Counted from the first letter of the stretch, positions 17,535 to 27,587 are shown. The stretch: 64,000 nucleotides of DNA from Chlorobium sp. N1 (GCF_004332115.1 NZ_SJPA01000002.1:330385-394384), one strand, 5' to 3'. Program-made: numbers and translations. Notes: a model not told the origin generated them from the sequence alone.

Positions 17535-18871
17535 GGTCGTTCGGGCTCCGTTGAGGGTTCCTGCAGGAGCGGCTCTCCGGCGGCTTTCCTGCATGCGTAG
17601 GTGTTCATGACGAAGGCGTAGCGCGCCCGGAGGTTGCCGAGTTCGGCCTCGGCAAGCGAGGCTTCCGTGTCGAGCAAGTCGAGCGTGGTGGCCAGCCCGT
17701 TCAGGTGGCGGATCCGGGCGTTTTCGGCCGCGAGCCGGGCCTGCTCCACCTGCAGGGTGGTGGTGGCGATCATTTCGCGGCTGGTTTTCAGCGAGTTCAG
17801 GCTCTGGCGCACCTCCGCGCGGACCTGCTGCTCCGCATCGATCCGTTCCTGTTCGGCGGCACGCTCGCGGGCGAGCGCCCCGCGCCGTGCGGCGGCCGTC
17901 GCAAAGCCGGTGAAGATCGGCACCTCGAGCCGCACGCCGGCGGAAGTGCTCTCTCGCATGGTGCCGAGGTCGGGGTCGGAATCCGGGAGCCAGCCGTTGC
18001 TCGTGCCCCAGGAGAGGGTGCCGGTGATTTTCGGCATCCCCTCGCGCCCGGCGAGCGATTTCTCCGCTTTTGCGGCGCGGGTCTTTTCGGCCGCGAGCTT
18101 CACTTCGAGCCGGTTCCCGAGCGCCTGCTCCTCGGCGGTTGCAGCCCGGTTCCCTTTTTCGTCGAGGGCGAACGAGCCGTTCAGCTCCAGCGGCTCGTCG
18201 TCCGGCACGGCGCAGAGGCGGCGGAGCGAGACCTCCTGGTTTCTGAGTTCGGTCTCGAGGTCGAGCCTGCGGTTCCGGGCCGAAGCGAGGCGCACCTCGG
18301 TCGTGAGCAGGTCGAAGCGGGTCGCCACCCCTTCATCGTAGCGTTTCCGGGTGACGTCGAGGTTCTTTTCCAGCGCGGCGATCTCCTTCTCCTGCACCTT
18401 GACGGCTTCGCGGAGGAAGAGCATGTCGTAGAAGATCTGGATGGTCGCCCAGGAGAGGTCGCGCTCGGCAAGCGCTTCTCGGTAGCCGGCCGCGCTTCGT
18501 CCCGCCAGGGCCATCTTCACGCTTTTGGCGGTTCGGCCGAAGTCGAAGAGCATCATTGATGCAGACAGTCTGGCGTCGTAGCTGTCGTTCGGCATGAACT
18601 GCTGGGCCTGGATCTGGTTGACCCGGTCGCGGTAGGCGTAGGTCGCCGTGCCTTCGATCCGGGGCAGCCAGCCGCTTCTTCTGGCCTGGACCGCCGCGTC
18701 GGAGGATTTCACCATCTCCCTTGCGCTTCGCAGGGCCGGGCTGTTCTCTTTCATGCTGCCGACCGCCTCGCGGAGGGTGAGCTCCCTGGCTTCGGCGTTC
18801 CTGTTGAGCGGCCAGTCGGCCGTAGTGGCGGCCAGGGTGATGAGCATCGCTGCGGCGAGGGTCCTGTTCAT
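17531..18871 (-). CDS. TolC-family outer-membrane efflux protein
   Basis: This 446-residue protein has an N-terminal signal peptide (MNRTLAAAMLITLAATTADW...) and two repeats of long amphipathic helices. The pattern LREAVGSMKENSPALRSAREMVKSSDAAV is of the OEP type, and the DARLSASMMLFDFGRTAKSV and RLEVPIFTGFATAAARRGAL segments (cited by position) are the usual beta-hairpin entries. It is the outer-membrane channel of the pump and the first gene of the operon. The ATG at 18871 is preferred to the one at 18919 because the latter lies inside the sigma-54 promoter at 18915-18930. Confidence 0.87.
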   Translation of the reverse strand: MNRTLAAAMLITLAATTADWPLNRNAEARELTLREAVGSMKENSPALRSAREMVKSSDAAVQARRSGWLPRIEGTATYAYRDRVNQIQAQQFMPNDSYDARLSASMMLFDFGRTAKSVKMALAGRSAAGYREALAERDLSWATIQIFYDMLFLREAVKVQEKEIAALEKNLDVTRKRYDEGVATRFDLLTTEVRLASARNRRLDLETELRNQEVSLRRLCAVPDDEPLELNGSFALDEKGNRAATAEEQALGNRLEVKLAAEKTRAAKAEKSLAGREGMPKITGTLSWGTSNGWLPDSDPDLGTMRESTSAGVRLEVPIFTGFATAAARRGALARERAAEQERIDAEQQVRAEVRQSLNSLKTSREMIATTTLQVEQARLAAENARIRHLNGLATTLDLLDTEASLAEAELGNLRARYAFVMNTYACRKAAGEPLLQEPSTEPERP

Positions 18872-18914
18872 GATCGGCGGCATTGGTGGTGAAGTTGCAG
18901 TGTATAGTGGGTAT

Positions 18915-18930
18915 TGCAATTCCTGTGCCA
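18915..18930 (-). promoter_or_regulatory. Sigma-54 (-24/-12) promoter of the efflux operon
   Basis: On the minus strand the sequence reads TGGCACAGGAATTGCA, an exact match to the sigma-54 consensus TGGCAC-N5-TTGCA with correct spacing of the GG and GC elements. It lies 44 bases upstream of the TolC-like start codon, and transcription would begin near 18903. It is next to a divergently encoded sigma-54 activator, which makes a chance match unlikely. Confidence 0.85.
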
Positions 18931-19023
18931 GTCGAGGGGATGTCCGTCTTTCGCCGTAACGTACTGATAAACATGTGGTTATTTTCGGATGTTTTTACTC
19001 CTGGTTTTGGTTTTTCCTGAAAA

Positions 19024-19039
19024 TTCAGAATATTCTGAA
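19024..19039. promoter_or_regulatory. Perfect 16-bp palindrome, candidate activator binding site
   Basis: TTCAGAATATTCTGAA is a perfect inverted repeat centred about 128 bases upstream of the predicted sigma-54 transcription start and 45 bases before the regulator's own start codon. That is the normal place for an enhancer (UAS) bound by the Fis-type helix-turn-helix of an NtrC-family activator. It could also mediate autoregulation. Binding is inferred. Confidence 0.6.
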
Positions 19040-19084
19040 AAGAGTGTTCCGAAATTGCAGGAATGACGGCATATCCTCCGGCTC

Positions 19085-21184
19085 ATGACCTCCGATACAC
19101 GCCTGGAATCCATCCGGCTGATGCAGTACATCAGCGACGCCGTGGGCACGCTCCGCGATCCCCGCGAGCTCTTCCACGCCCTTGCCGACAAGCTCCGGCT
19201 CATCTTCGAGTTCGATTCGGCCGTCATCGTCACCCTCGACCGGGACCGGCGCCATGTGAGCGTCTTTTTCGAGATGCTTCGTTTCGAGCTCCCCCGGGGG
19301 TTGACGCGCGAAAAGCGCCTCATCGCCGGATCCTGGTTCGAACCGTTCCTTGCCGATCCTGCCGTCACCTCGTTCAATATCGAGGCCGAGCTGCGGGAGC
19401 ATGGGGATGAGGCGTTCCCGGTCCTGAAGATCCTCTACGGCCTCGGCATGCGCCAGATTGTGCTCTCTCCGCTGCGCAGCGGGGGGCGGGTCATCGGGTT
19501 CCTCAACTTCGTCTCCCGCGAGGAGAGCGTCTGGAGCCGGGCCGACCGGGAGCTGCTCGAGGGGGTCTCCTCGCCCATCGCCATGGCGGTCAGCAACGCC
19601 ATGGCTTATGAGGAGCTGCGCCAGAGCGAGGCCCAGACGGCCATGCAGCTGGCGGTCAACAATGCGCTCATGACCATCCGCGACCGGCGCAAGATGCTCC
19701 TGGCCGTCTGCGAGCAGATCAACAAGCTGGTTCCCTCCACCTTCCTCGGCATCAGGGTGTTCGGCGACGACGGCAGGCCCCGCCTGTTCGACAACTTCAT
19801 GCAGGACGAGCACCACCGGTTCGTGCCGGTTTCGGTCGAGGAGCGCCTCGAAGCCGTCGAGCCGGAGGTCGCGGTTCGCGAAAGCCTCGAGCTCATCGCC
19901 CGGCCGGGAGTCTTTTCAGGCGAAGCTTTCAGCCGCCTGGCCGAAGAGTACTCGCTGGTTGCCGAGGTTCGTGACAGGTACCGGATCGGCACCATCATGA
20001 GCGCGCAGCTCTGGGATCTGCCGGGAAGCCGCGCGGGGGTCATCATCTCGGGCAGCGAGAGCCCTTTCGGCGAGGAGGATCTTGCGACCGTCGGACTCAT
20101 CCTTCCCCAGCTCTCGCTCGCCCTGCAGAACTGGCTCGCCTTCGAGGAGATCGACAAGCTCCGCCGGAAGCTGGAGGGGGAGCGCACCTATCTGGTCGAG
20201 GAGATCAGCGCCGCGCACAACTTCGAGGAGATCATCGGCCAGAGCGCGGCCCTTTCTGCCGTGCAGCGCCGGGTGAGCCAGGTGGCGCCGACCGACGCGA
20301 CCGTCCTCATCGAAGGGGAGACCGGTACCGGCAAGGAGCTTTTCGCCCGCGCCATCCACAACCTTTCTCCCCGGCGCCGCAGCGTGCTCGTCAAGGTCAA
20401 CTGCGCAGCCCTTCCTGCAACCCTCATCGAGAGCGAGCTCTTCGGCCATGAAAAAGGCAGCTTTACGGGGGCCGGTGCCCGGCGCATCGGCAAGTTCGAG
20501 CTCGCCGACGGCGGCACCATCTTCCTCGACGAGGTCGGCGAACTGCCCCCCGAGATGCAGGCCAAGATGCTGCGCGTACTCCAGGAGCGGGAGCTCGAGC
20601 GCGTCGGCGGAGGGCGCGTCATTCCGGTCGACGTGCGCGTCATCGCGGCCACCAACCGCGACCTGCGGCGGGAGGTCCGGGAGGGGAGGTTCCGCGAAGA
20701 CCTTTACTTCCGCCTGAACGCGTTCCCGATCGCCATTCCGCCGCTGCGCGAGCGCCACGGCGACATTCCGATGCTTGCCGTGCACTTCGCCCGGAAGTTC
20801 GCGCGCGAGTTCGGCAGGCCCGAGCGTGCCATCCGCGAGGTCGACATGCAGGAACTCGCCCTGCGCCCCTGGAAGGGCAACGTCCGCGAACTCGCCCATG
20901 TCGTCGAGCAGTCGGTCATCGTCTCCGAGGGCAGTTTCCTGGATTTCTCCGCCGTGCTCACCCATTTGGCCGCTTCCGGCATCGATGTTCCCCGGGAGCA
21001 GCAGACCATGGAGGCGTTCGAGGATGAGGTGCGGCGGATGGAGCGCCGGCTCATCCTCGACGTTCTCAGGAGTGCGGGCGGGCGCGTCAGCGGCAAGGGC
21101 GGTGCGGCCGAGCGGCTCGGGATGCATCCGAAAACCCTCTACAGCCGCATCGACAAGCTCGGCATCCGAAAGCAGCATAGCTGA
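19085..21184 (+). CDS. Sigma-54-dependent transcriptional activator (GAF-GAF-AAA+-HTH)
   Basis: The 699-residue protein has two N-terminal GAF-like sensor regions (about residues 25-170 and 185-350), a short coiled linker and an AAA+ domain (about 380-610). In the AAA+ domain Walker A is GETGTGKE near residue 411, and the sigma-54 contact loop is GSFTGA near 459 (a variant of GAFTGA). A Fis-type helix-turn-helix lies at the C-terminus ([21 protein letters not shown]). There is no receiver domain, so it is FhlA/NorR-like and probably senses a small molecule or redox signal through GAF. It is divergent from the efflux operon, which carries a consensus sigma-54 promoter and is the likely target. 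Confidence 0.92.
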   Translation: MTSDTRLESIRLMQYISDAVGTLRDPRELFHALADKLRLIFEFDSAVIVTLDRDRRHVSVFFEMLRFELPRGLTREKRLIAGSWFEPFLADPAVTSFNIEAELREHGDEAFPVLKILYGLGMRQIVLSPLRSGGRVIGFLNFVSREESVWSRADRELLEGVSSPIAMAVSNAMAYEELRQSEAQTAMQLAVNNALMTIRDRRKMLLAVCEQINKLVPSTFLGIRVFGDDGRPRLFDNFMQDEHHRFVPVSVEERLEAVEPEVAVRESLELIARPGVFSGEAFSRLAEEYSLVAEVRDRYRIGTIMSAQLWDLPGSRAGVIISGSESPFGEEDLATVGLILPQLSLALQNWLAFEEIDKLRRKLEGERTYLVEEISAAHNFEEIIGQSAALSAVQRRVSQVAPTDATVLIEGETGTGKELFARAIHNLSPRRRSVLVKVNCAALPATLIESELFGHEKGSFTGAGARRIGKFELADGGTIFLDEVGELPPEMQAKMLRVLQERELERVGGGRVIPVDVRVIAATNRDLRREVREGRFREDLYFRLNAFPIAIPPLRERHGDIPMLAVHFARKFAREFGRPERAIREVDMQELALRPWKGNVRELAHVVEQSVIVSEGSFLDFSAVLTHLAASGIDVPREQQTMEAFEDEVRRMERRLILDVLRSAGGRVSGKGGAAERLGMHPKTLYSRIDKLGIRKQHS

Positions 21185-21295
21185 AGGGCGGTTTCCTGCT
21201 ACGCCTTTGGTGCGGATTTGCGTACATTTCAAACGATGAGGCCGCCGGGGTGCTTTCCTCCATGAGCGCACTGCGATGCTGTTCGGGAACCACCA

Positions 21296-22099
21296 ATGCA
21301 CACCGCCATGAAACACACCGTACGTCTGTTCGCATTCTTCCTTTTTTCCATCATGCTGTTTGTGGCCTGCAAGGGCCAGGGCGCCTCGGAGAGGGTCGGC
21401 ACCGCCGATCCGGCAAATCCCTTCGAAGGCGTGTTGAGCATGAAGACCGTGATCCCCGGCACGGGTGCCACGACGACGAAGATCATCGTCGGAGAGGGCG
21501 GTATCCGCACCGAAAGTACCGCCAGCCTCGCCGGGCTTTCCGGCCGGGTGCCGGTAACCGTGCTCTTCCAGGCTTCGGAACCCGGCCGCATCTATGTGCT
21601 CAACGATGCGGCAAGAACCTATACGTTCTTCGACGCGCCGGAGCCGCAGGCGGACGATGCCGTCGATCCGGTCGCGGGGGCCGGTGTGGAGCGGCTCGGC
21701 GAGGAGGTGGTGAACGGCTACCCTGCGACGCACGTGCGTATTGCCGGAAACGGGAGCGGGGAGTCGGTCGAGCTTTGGCTGAACGGCGACCTTCTGGACT
21801 CTGTGGCCTGGACCCGCATGCAGGCCGCAAACCGCGAAGCCGCCTTGCTCGTTGCCCGGAAACTCCGCAGTGCCGGTCTCGAGGGGTTCCCGGTCAGGAT
21901 CCTCCACCACCCCTCCGGAGTGGTGACCGATCTTGTGGGGCTGGAACGGATGCGGCCGGATCCCGCGCTTTTCCGCCTTCCGGCGCACTACCGCAAAGCC
22001 GATCTGCGCGGCATCGAAGCGCAGCGGCTCTCGCCGGAGGCTATCGAGGGCATCAGGAAGGCCGCCGAACAGCTGCAGCGCCGGCTTGAGGCGCGCTGA
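21296..22099 (+). CDS. Putative lipoprotein, DUF4412-like
   Basis: This protein of about 267 residues has a lipoprotein signal (LFAFFLFSIMLFVAC-K; lipidated Cys near residue 25). The mature part is a beta-rich domain with phrases such as KIIVGEGGIRTES, YVLNDAARTYTFFD and VELWLNGDLLDSVAWTRMQ. These recall DUF4412/LolA-like periplasmic proteins that monitor a bound metal or lipid, but the match is weak. ATG 21308 is an equally possible start and would shorten the N-terminus by four residues. It follows the sigma-54 activator by 111 bases. Function unknown. Confidence 0.65.
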   Translation: MHTAMKHTVRLFAFFLFSIMLFVACKGQGASERVGTADPANPFEGVLSMKTVIPGTGATTTKIIVGEGGIRTESTASLAGLSGRVPVTVLFQASEPGRIYVLNDAARTYTFFDAPEPQADDAVDPVAGAGVERLGEEVVNGYPATHVRIAGNGSGESVELWLNGDLLDSVAWTRMQAANREAALLVARKLRSAGLEGFPVRILHHPSGVVTDLVGLERMRPDPALFRLPAHYRKADLRGIEAQRLSPEAIEGIRKAAEQLQRRLEAR

Positions 22100-22275
22100 A
22101 AAGGGAGCGGGGGCTGCGCTGTGTCATAATGACCCCCGGTGTATCAACCCGTGATGCCGGCGCGGGCACCGCATTCTCTCCATCAGGCGGCGGTTCGTCG
22201 TGGTACGGTTCTTGCCGAAGTGGTACGGGCCCCGGCCCGTGAACCCCGCGTTTCGTCAACCTGAACCCGATCGCC

Positions 22276-22929
22276 ATGCAGAGCCGCACCGCAGCCGTCC
22301 CCCCTCTTTTCCATACCGCTCTTCTCTTGCTTTTCCTTGCCGTTTTTGCCGGATGCTCAAACCCCAGGGCGGCCAGTGAGTCGAATTTCCGTAAAGCGGT
22401 CGAGGCTTCGATCGACCGGCAGCTGCGGGTGAGGGTCGAAGAGTTTCCGCGCTCGCAGTACGATCAGGTGCCGGAGGCGTTCAGCCCTGAAGCGGGCGAT
22501 ATCGTGCTGCGGGTCCAGTCGCGCAGTTCATGGGCGTCGGCTCGGACGGCCGGAAGCCTCATGGACGACCTGGTGAAGGCGGGTATCGCCGAGGTGGTCT
22601 GCACCGACCGGCCGTTCGGCTCATGGTTCAAGACCCGTTACAGCGTCTACCTCCTGAAGAAGTCGAAGCAGAAGGAGGTGGAGTTTCTGCGAAGCGGCTC
22701 GGGATCAGACGCGGAGTACGCCTTTCCCATCGGGCGGGTCGCGGTGGGCCGCATCATCCGCTGGACCGAGCCGGCGGAGGGCATGGGGGTGAGGATGAGT
22801 ACGGTCGAGTATACCAGAAAGGTGGCCGGCGCCCCGAAGTGGGCCCGTTCGGTTCTCGGGTCGGCGGTTTCGAAGGAGCCGGAGTCGATCAAGCTGGTGC
22901 TGACGAACAGGGGATGGGAGGCGGAATGA
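22276..22929 (+). CDS. Hypothetical lipoprotein
   Basis: This 217-residue protein has a clear lipoprotein signal peptide (LLLLFLAVFAGC-S; lipidated Cys near 27). I do not recognise the mature domain. It contains a winged-helix-like stretch (SLMDDLVKAGIAEVVCTD) and a C-terminal beta region (IGRVAVGRIIRWTEPAEGMGVRMSTVEYT, cited by position). It is probably anchored in a membrane facing the periplasm. It lies alone between another lipoprotein and a convergent SEC-C gene. Confidence 0.6.
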   Translation: MQSRTAAVPPLFHTALLLLFLAVFAGCSNPRAASESNFRKAVEASIDRQLRVRVEEFPRSQYDQVPEAFSPEAGDIVLRVQSRSSWASARTAGSLMDDLVKAGIAEVVCTDRPFGSWFKTRYSVYLLKKSKQKEVEFLRSGSGSDAEYAFPIGRVAVGRIIRWTEPAEGMGVRMSTVEYTRKVAGAPKWARSVLGSAVSKEPESIKLVLTNRGWEAE

Positions 22930-22959
22930 CTCCTCCCGCCCTGCCGGCCCGGCTGCTGT

Positions 22960-23976
22960 TCAGCGGAGCCGGATGTCGACGGCCTCCCAGAGGAGCGGCA
23001 GGGCCCTGATGCGGTACCTCTCGATGGGATCCTCTCCCGTCACGCGCTCTTTTTCAATGACTTCCGCCAGCCCGAAAAACCCCGCGAACCGGTCCATCGC
23101 CCTGAGCAGGTAGCACCCCCCGGCTTCGCTTTCGGGGGTGGTCCATCTTTTCTCGGGCGCCTCCTGCAGGATTGCCGGAAATGCCCGCAGGAAGGCTTCC
23201 GCGTAGAACCTTCCTGGGCGCATCTCTTCCCCGAACCTCCTGAGCAGATGGAGCGTGAAGAGGAAGGACTGCTGGATGATGCGGAACGCCGGGTATCCGT
23301 CGCTGTAGCCCCAGTTGAACTGCGTGGCGTAGGTCCTCAGCAGCTCCGGCCAGACGCCCGCCATGCCGTGCCGGTCGACGAGGGTGAGGCATTTCCTGCT
23401 GAGGATGAAGCGTCCCCGGTATTTTCGGACAAGCCCGGCGAGTTCCGCGAGATTGCGCACGATATGGAGTTCCCAGTAGTCCTGCTCTTTGTTGATGTTC
23501 CAGCTGTGCCGTCCGTAGCTGATGGTCTCCTTTCCCGTGACGCCTAGCGCGACCTCGCGCAGGGCGGCTCTCGGGAGGTTGCCCGTCGCGGTCGGCTTGA
23601 GCCCCTTTTTGCCGATTGCTTCGGCAAGCGCCTTGAAGATCGTGGTGGCGGGCGCTTCGGGTTCGTGCGGCAGCGGGTCGGAAAAACGGACAAGCTCAGG
23701 GCTTGCCGTCGGGAAGCTGAGGAAACGGTGCATCTGTTCGGGGGAGAGTCCTGCGAAATCGTCGCGGGGCGCCTGGTTGCGGCTGCGCATGAACCCGTTC
23801 ATGAACTCCTGGAGCTCTTCGAGGGATGAGAACTGCCGCTGTTTGCTCTCCCTTTCGATGGCCGCCCTGATCTCGTCGGCGGGTGAGGGGGCGTTGGCTG
23901 GCGCGATGCGGAAGCAGCATTCGCTGAAGGGCTTGCCGCTGCCGCAGGGGCATGGTATCGGGTGGATGGTGTTCAT
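22960..23976 (-). CDS. SEC-C motif protein of unknown function
   Basis: This 338-residue soluble protein opens with a zinc-binding SEC-C motif (CPCGSGKPFSECC, residues 9-21), like that at the C-terminus of SecA but here at the N-terminus. The rest is mostly helical and not recognised. It includes a segment on nucleotide positions about 23040-23400 rich in aromatic and charged residues (for example YATQFNWGYSDGYPAF). It begins 24 bases after the aminotransferase gene on the same strand and may be the last gene of that operon, without an obvious metabolic link. Confidence 0.6.
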   Translation of the reverse strand: MNTIHPIPCPCGSGKPFSECCFRIAPANAPSPADEIRAAIERESKQRQFSSLEELQEFMNGFMRSRNQAPRDDFAGLSPEQMHRFLSFPTASPELVRFSDPLPHEPEAPATTIFKALAEAIGKKGLKPTATGNLPRAALREVALGVTGKETISYGRHSWNINKEQDYWELHIVRNLAELAGLVRKYRGRFILSRKCLTLVDRHGMAGVWPELLRTYATQFNWGYSDGYPAFRIIQQSFLFTLHLLRRFGEEMRPGRFYAEAFLRAFPAILQEAPEKRWTTPESEAGGCYLLRAMDRFAGFFGLAEVIEKERVTGEDPIERYRIRALPLLWEAVDIRLR

Positions 23977-24000
23977 CGGGCGGTTTTTCTTTCGGCGGTT

Positions 24001-25194
24001 TCAGCCGCAGCATTCCCGGATGGCTTCGGCGATGAGCGGGATTCCCCGTTCTATCTCTTCCGGGGTGTTGTTGCAGTAGGAGAGCCGCATGGTGTTCCGG
24101 CGCACGCCTTCGGGGTCGAACGTGCTGCCGGTGACGAAGACCGTTCCCGCCTCTATGGCTTTCTCAAGAACCCGTGCGGCGTCGGCGCCTTCCGGCAGGG
24201 TGAGCCAGATGTAGAACCCTCCCCTCGGTTCACTCCATTCGACATAGTCCGGTAGGTGGCGGCGGAGCGCATCGGTCATGGCCCGTGCCCGGTCGCGGTA
24301 CTCGCTTTGCACCCGTTCGACGTACCCTTCCATCATCCCCGATCGGATGGCGGCGTCGGCAAGCACCTGGGTGAAGCTCGGCGAGCAGGCGTCGGAAGAC
24401 TGTTTGATGAGTTCGCATTTCCCGTAAATCGCCTCCGGGGCGAGCAGCCAGCCGAGTCGCAGGCCGGGCCCCAGGATCTTGGAGAACGAGCCGGTGTAGC
24501 AGATCTCCACGCCGTCGTGCGGGAGGGCTTGCATGGGAATCAGCCGATCCCGGTCCTCGGGATGGAAGAAGAGGTCTCCGTAGGCGTCGTCTTCGATGAG
24601 CGGTATGCCGCTCCCGCGGAGCGTGTCGATGAGCTCCCGCTTGCGCCGCTCGCCGTAGAGGATGCCGGCGGGGTTGTGGAAGTAGGGGGTCACGTAGAGG
24701 AACTTCGGCTTCGGGCCTTCCCCCAGCGCTTTTTCCAGGGTTTCGATGTCGATCCCTTCCGCGTCCAGCGGGATGCTCCGCACCTCGGCGCCGGCGGCTC
24801 GGAAGGCCGCAATGGCCCCGATGAAGCAGGGGCGCTCGGTGAGCACCCGGTCCCCGGGGTCGACGAAGGCCCTGGCCAGCAGGTTCAGTGCCTGCTGGGA
24901 GCCGGTGGTGATGAGGATGCGGTTGCCCTCCATCTGCAGCCCCTTCCGCCGCAGCCGTTCGGCCAGGGATTCGAGGAGGGAGGGGAGCCCCTGGGTGGGG
25001 CCGTACTGGAATGCCGAGCGTTTTTCCCTGTCGGACAGGCCCCGGAAGAGCTCTTCGACCTCTTCGACCGGGAAGAGCTCGTTTGCCGGCATGCCTCCGG
25101 CGAACGAGATGATGTCGGGCTGCGAGGCAAGGCTCATGAGGTCGCGTATCGCCGATGAACGGAGCGCGGAGGCGCTCCTGCTGAATGTCGCCAT
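24001..25194 (-). CDS. PLP-dependent aminotransferase, class I (aromatic/2-aminoadipate type)
   Basis: The 397-residue fold-type I aminotransferase has ISFAGGMPANELFP at the start, ITTGSQQALNLLARAF for cofactor phosphate contact, and the catalytic lysine in YTGSFSKILGPGLRLGW. This is the LysN/ARO8-like branch, which often accepts aromatic amino acids and 2-aminoadipate. Its neighbours (ACT protein, phenylacetate-CoA ligase, IorAB) point to conversion between an aryl pyruvate and an aromatic amino acid such as phenylalanine, tyrosine or tryptophan. The substrate is inferred from context. Confidence 0.85.
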   Translation of the reverse strand: MATFSRSASALRSSAIRDLMSLASQPDIISFAGGMPANELFPVEEVEELFRGLSDREKRSAFQYGPTQGLPSLLESLAERLRRKGLQMEGNRILITTGSQQALNLLARAFVDPGDRVLTERPCFIGAIAAFRAAGAEVRSIPLDAEGIDIETLEKALGEGPKPKFLYVTPYFHNPAGILYGERRKRELIDTLRGSGIPLIEDDAYGDLFFHPEDRDRLIPMQALPHDGVEICYTGSFSKILGPGLRLGWLLAPEAIYGKCELIKQSSDACSPSFTQVLADAAIRSGMMEGYVERVQSEYRDRARAMTDALRRHLPDYVEWSEPRGGFYIWLTLPEGADAARVLEKAIEAGTVFVTGSTFDPEGVRRNTMRLSYCNNTPEEIERGIPLIAEAIRECCG

Positions 25195-25209
25195 CGTTTC
25201 TCCCTCCCC

Positions 25210-25638
25210 TCAGAGCTGGTAGATGTCGCCGGCGCGCACGAGCTCGAGCCGGTGCTGGCTCAGCACCCGGATGGCAGCCTGCGCCTCGTCGGTGCGGATG
25301 ACCACCGTCGCCCGTCCCTCGGCAGAGGCGAAGGCGTACATGTAGTCGACCGGAACGCCGTTCTCCGAGAGGATTTCGAGTGCGTGGTGGAGGCTGCCCG
25401 GTTTGTCCGGGATGATGAGGCAGATGACGTCGGTGACCTTGACGGCGAAGCCCCGCTCCCTCAGCACCCGTTCGGCGATCTCGGGTTTGCCCACGATCAT
25501 GCGGAGGATCCCGTAGTCGGTGGAGTCTGCGATGCTGAATGCCGAGATGTTGATGTCGTGCTCGGCGAGCACGCCGGTCAGCTCGGTGAGCCGGCCGGTG
25601 CGGTTTTCCAGAAAGACCGAGAGCTGTCGGATGATCAT
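25210..25638 (-). CDS. Tandem ACT-domain protein
   Basis: This 142-residue protein has two ACT domains, roughly residues 1-70 (QLSVFLENRTGRLTELTGVLAEHDINISAFSI, cited by position) and 71-142 (CLIIPDKPGSLHHALEILSENGV). ACT pairs bind amino acids. Proteins of this kind are commonly found next to phenylacetate-CoA ligase and indolepyruvate oxidoreductase genes. It probably senses the aromatic amino acid product, but its target is unknown. It is 19 bases downstream of paaK. Confidence 0.85.
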   Translation of the reverse strand: MIIRQLSVFLENRTGRLTELTGVLAEHDINISAFSIADSTDYGILRMIVGKPEIAERVLRERGFAVKVTDVICLIIPDKPGSLHHALEILSENGVPVDYMYAFASAEGRATVVIRTDEAQAAIRVLSQHRLELVRAGDIYQL

Positions 25639-25656
25639 GGTTTCCTTTCCTCCTCG

Positions 25657-26955
25657 TTAGGATTTCCTGTTGTCGATGACGCGGCGGGCCTTGCCCATGC
25701 TGCGCTCGATCGTGCCCGGCTCGACGAGCCGTACGGCGGCCGTGAGCCCGAGCATGCTGGCGATGGCCGACTGGATCTTTTTTCTCAGCCCCTCGAGCTC
25801 CCTGACCTCGTCGCTGAAGAACGCCTCTTCGACTTCGACCTGGACTTCAAGGGTGTCGAGGTTGTGCTCGCGGTCGACCGTGAGCAGGTAGTGGGGGCGG
25901 GTCTCGCTCATCTCGAGCAGTACCGACTCGACCTGCGAGGGGAAGACGTTGACGCCGCGGATGATGAGCATGTCGTCGGAGCGGCCGACGCACTTGTCCA
26001 TGCGCACCAGCGTCCTGCCGCACTCGCAGCGCTCGGCGTGCAGGCGCGTGAGGTCACGCGTGCGGTAGCGGATGAGCGGCATGGCCTCTTTCGTGGCCGG
26101 CGTGAAGACCAGCTCGCCGAGCTCGCCGTAGGGGAGCACCTCGCCGGTGTCGGGGTTGACGATTTCGGGGATGAAGTGGTCCTCGAAGATGTGCATGCCC
26201 GACTGGCAGCTGCATTCCATCGAGACGCCGGGGCCGATGACCTCGCTGAGGCCGTAGATGTCGAAGGCCTTCAGGCCGAGCAGGCGCTCGACCTCCGAGC
26301 GCATCCCTTCGGTCCAGGGCTCGGCGCCGAAGATGCCGGCTTTCAGGCGGATGTCGCCGGGTGCGATCTTCTCCTCCATGATGGCCTCTCCGAGGAAGGC
26401 CGCGTAGGAGGGGGTGCAGGCCAGGGCCGTGGAGCCGAAGTCCACCATCAGCTGGAGCTGCTTCTTCGTGTTGCCCCCAGAGATGGGGATGACCGAGGCG
26501 CCGACGGCCTCGGCACCGTAGTGGAGGCCGAGGCCTCCGGTGAAGAGCCCGTAGCCGTAGGCGACCTGGATGATGTCGGAGGCGGTGATGCCGGCCATGG
26601 TGAGCGATCGGGCGACCACCTCGCTCCACATCGCGATGTCCTGCTTCGTGTAGCCGACGACGGTCGGCTTGCCGGTCGTGCCGCTCGAGGCGTGCAGCCG
26701 CACGATTCCTTCCTGCGGGACGGTGAAGAGCCCGAAGGGGTAGTTGTCGCGCAGGTCCTGCTTGGTGGTGAAGGGGAGCTTTGAAAGGTCGTCGATGCTT
26801 CTGATGTCGCCGGGCTGTATGCCGAGTTCCTCGAGGCGGCGGCGGTAGAACGGGACGGTGTTCCATACCCGCCGGACCATCGCCGAGAGGCGCTCGCCCT
26901 GGAGTTTGCGCATCTCTTCGCGCTCCATGCATTCGTACTGACGGTTCCAGATCAT
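25657..26955 (-). CDS. paaK: Phenylacetate-CoA ligase (aryl-acetate activating, AMP-forming)
   Basis: This 432-residue adenylate-forming ligase joins phenylacetate or a related aryl acetate to coenzyme A using ATP. Motifs seen are [16 protein letters not shown] (AMP-binding P-loop), [21 protein letters not shown] and the C-terminal [11 protein letters not shown] lysine region. The zinc-like cluster ERCECGRT is present, as usual for PaaK. The start overlaps the iorB stop (ATGA). Here it would feed or drain the CoA thioester that IorAB interconverts with aryl pyruvate. Confidence 0.9.
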   Translation of the reverse strand: MIWNRQYECMEREEMRKLQGERLSAMVRRVWNTVPFYRRRLEELGIQPGDIRSIDDLSKLPFTTKQDLRDNYPFGLFTVPQEGIVRLHASSGTTGKPTVVGYTKQDIAMWSEVVARSLTMAGITASDIIQVAYGYGLFTGGLGLHYGAEAVGASVIPISGGNTKKQLQLMVDFGSTALACTPSYAAFLGEAIMEEKIAPGDIRLKAGIFGAEPWTEGMRSEVERLLGLKAFDIYGLSEVIGPGVSMECSCQSGMHIFEDHFIPEIVNPDTGEVLPYGELGELVFTPATKEAMPLIRYRTRDLTRLHAERCECGRTLVRMDKCVGRSDDMLIIRGVNVFPSQVESVLLEMSETRPHYLLTVDREHNLDTLEVQVEVEEAFFSDEVRELEGLRKKIQSAIASMLGLTAAVRLVEPGTIERSMGKARRVIDNRKS

Positions 26956-27587
26956 GCCGTTTCGCTGGTTGTGGGCCCCTCGCAGGAGGCGGCCTGTTCT
27001 TGGGATGCTTCAAGGCCTCTCTGGAAGGCCCGGATGTTCATGTCGACGACCTCGGCCCCTTTCCTTCGGAACAGCTCGCCGATGGCCGCCTCGATCCGCT
27101 CGGGGGGGATGGCGATGAAGGGCGCGGCCGCGCCGAGCACCACCATGTTCGAGGCTTTCTGGCTGCCGCATCCGATGGCGATCCGATGGGCCTCGACGAG
27201 GACCGGCCTTCCGGAGCGGAGCAGTTCGCGGCGGACCTCCTCCATCGGGGGGTAGCCTTCCATGTTGACGACCGGCTCCATGGCCGTGACCAGACGGCCG
27301 GCGGCGGCAAGGAAGGGACGGTGGCGCAGCGCTTCGAGCGGTTCGACCGAGATCAGGAGGTCGGCCGTGCCTCGGGCGATGAGGTCGCTGTGGATGGGAC
27401 GGTCGGACAGGCGCAGGTGGGACTCGACGGCGCCGCCCCGCTGGCTCATGCCGTGCACCTCCGCCTGGCGGATCTCGAGGCCGCCGTGGAGGGCCGCCAG
27501 GTCGATGACGGCCGCGATGCTGAGGATGCCCTGTCCCCCGACGCCGGCCAGGATGATGTCCTGTTTCATACTCATACTCGTACTCAT
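26952..27587 (-). CDS. iorB: Indolepyruvate:ferredoxin oxidoreductase beta subunit
   Basis: This protein of about 211 residues is of the pyruvate ferredoxin/flavodoxin oxidoreductase gamma-domain type, with [19 protein letters not shown] at the N-terminus and [18 protein letters not shown], both diagnostic of IorB. It pairs with IorA in an oxygen-sensitive enzyme that interconverts aryl pyruvates and aryl acetyl-CoA plus CO2 with ferredoxin. The start at 27587 overlaps the iorA stop by four bases. The frame is open further upstream but that part lies inside iorA. Confidence 0.92.
   Translation of the reverse strand: MSTSMSMKQDIILAGVGGQGILSIAAVIDLAALHGGLEIRQAEVHGMSQRGGAVESHLRLSDRPIHSDLIARGTADLLISVEPLEALRHRPFLAAAGRLVTAMEPVVNMEGYPPMEEVRRELLRSGRPVLVEAHRIAIGCGSQKASNMVVLGAAAPFIAIPPERIEAAIGELFRRKGAEVVDMNIRAFQRGLEASQEQAASCEGPTTSETA

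Noticed and set aside
18872..18919. Upstream start of the TolC-like gene at 18919
   Set aside because: That codon lies within the sigma-54 promoter. The start at 18871 gives a normal signal peptide.
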